A stretch of DNA of 11,872 nt from Candidatus Woesearchaeota archaeon (GTDB lineage Archaea > Nanobdellota > Nanobdellia > Woesearchaeales > WJKL01), in assembly GCA_014729145.1 (NCBI GenBank), contig WJKL01000095.1:1-11872 (forward strand), in the 5' to 3' direction. This document shows, piece by piece, positions 11,294 through 11,872 of the stretch (its first letter is position 1; every line of letters starts with the position of its first letter). A model generated the notes under the pieces. The model ran no database searches and was not told the origin of the DNA. It saw nothing but the letters and a program-made list of their open reading frames with translations. Both the position numbers and the translations under genes were made by a program.

Positions 11294-11872
11294 ATGAAGA
11301 TCAAAAAGATACAATTTATAATAACGATAATATTTTTACTAGTCTTTTCTGCAGCAATCGCATTGGCAGTTCCATCAGTTAATTTAATCGCAAGCTCAGG
11401 AACAGATGTTGAGACCACTGCAATACTTACAGCAGTCGCTTCAGATCCTATAAACAAGATGGACAGCCTTATCTTCTATAAAGACGGCAGTGAAATAAAA
11501 ACAAAAGACTGCCTTTCCAGAACATCCTGCACTGATACAATTACAGATGTTGAAACTAATGCAACATCACATGAATACCATGTAAAAGCTATTGGCAAAG
11601 ACGGCAATGAAGCTCTGTCAAATACAGTTACAATAACATTTGAGGGATTTACATACAAAGAACCTTACTGGCTTTCCTATAATCATACACCTCAGCCTCC
11701 TGTAACCTATGATCCAAACCAGGAATACAATTTTTTTTCAGAATGGATATTATCAGCTTGGAATTTAACTGAAGAATATGTTTTCTTTGAAAGCAACATC
11801 TCAGGAAATCTGGAAAATTATTCTACAGCAAGAGATGTTCAGACATACACCTATTCTGCAACAGGCATAGAT
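11294..11872 (+). CDS. Secreted/surface protein with Ig-like region (3' end outside window)
   Basis: ATG at 11294 opens a frame with no stop through 11872 (193 codons seen). A signal peptide is clear: MKIKK, then a hydrophobic core IQFIITIIFLLVFSAAIALA, with likely cleavage after ALA (about residue 25). Residues ~26-115 have the strand pattern of an Ig-like/fibronectin-like module (IASSGTDVETTAILTAVASD, LIFYKDGSEI, EYHVKAIGKDGNEALSNTVTITF), with two cysteines (DCLSRTSC) that could form a disulphide. Several NxS/T sequons suggest N-glycosylation. The start follows the upstream stop by seven bases, so the two genes form one operon. The rest of the protein, and its function, cannot be seen. Confidence 0.8.
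   Translation, partial: MKIKKIQFIITIIFLLVFSAAIALAVPSVNLIASSGTDVETTAILTAVASDPINKMDSLIFYKDGSEIKTKDCLSRTSCTDTITDVETNATSHEYHVKAIGKDGNEALSNTVTITFEGFTYKEPYWLSYNHTPQPPVTYDPNQEYNFFSEWILSAWNLTEEYVFFESNISGNLENYSTARDVQTYTYSATGID

Noticed and set aside
1..11872. CRISPR array, tRNA/rRNA genes, transposase or integrase, inteins
   Set aside because: No regularly spaced repeats, no tRNA or rRNA-like sequence, no transposase or integrase motif and no intein splice motifs were seen on either strand.

Overview
The window reads as a chromosome segment of a small-genome, AT-rich archaeon, most likely a DPANN lineage of the Woesearchaeota/Pacearchaeota type. The archaeal call rests on promoters: almost every transcription unit has a BRE plus TATA box (tttatata, tttataaa or tttaaata) about 22-30 bases before the start codon. 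That spacing gives leaderless mRNAs. A few genes instead carry a short leader with a GGGGTG Shine-Dalgarno sequence. The lineage is inferred from gene content, not proven.

Layout. Bases 1-56 hold what looks like the tail of an upstream gene. Bases 100-294 encode a small basic protein, convergent with a minus-strand gene (296-1183) that resembles the FmrO/ArmA/Rmt 16S rRNA m7G methyltransferases. Two more minus-strand genes follow: an unrecognised acidic 207-aa protein (1229-1852) and a polytopic membrane protein (1894-2439). A 152-base divergent control region (2440-2591) rich in dyad and direct repeats separates the latter from a four-gene plus-strand operon (2592-6208). Its order is NuoE-like HydC, NuoF-like HydB, a small NTF2/SnoaL-fold protein, and an [FeFe]-hydrogenase catalytic subunit HydA with an intact H-cluster signature. 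An unrecognised minus-strand gene (6213-6716) converges on hydA.

Bases 6816-9052 hold two glycolytic genes of bacterial rather than classical archaeal type, GAPDH and phosphoglycerate kinase, each with its own promoter. Bases 9053-9153 are a leader region with a tiny upstream ORF and a hairpin. It precedes a 710-aa exported protein with one EF-hand and a long beta-strand-rich region. Seven bases later a second exported protein with an Ig-like region begins and runs off the window.

Working together: GAPDH makes NADH and PGK makes ATP by fermentative glycolysis. The HydABC-type hydrogenase could reoxidise NADH (probably with reduced ferredoxin) to H2, so the window carries a plausible minimal fermentative energy module. 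No hydrogenase maturase (HydE, HydF, HydG) is present here. The most unusual points are the hydrogenase in an apparent archaeon, a compositionally foreign gene placed between hydB and hydA with ATGA overlaps at both ends, the repeat-rich divergent promoter, an altered His/Cys cluster motif in HydA, and an archaeal relative of the aminoglycoside-resistance methyltransferases.
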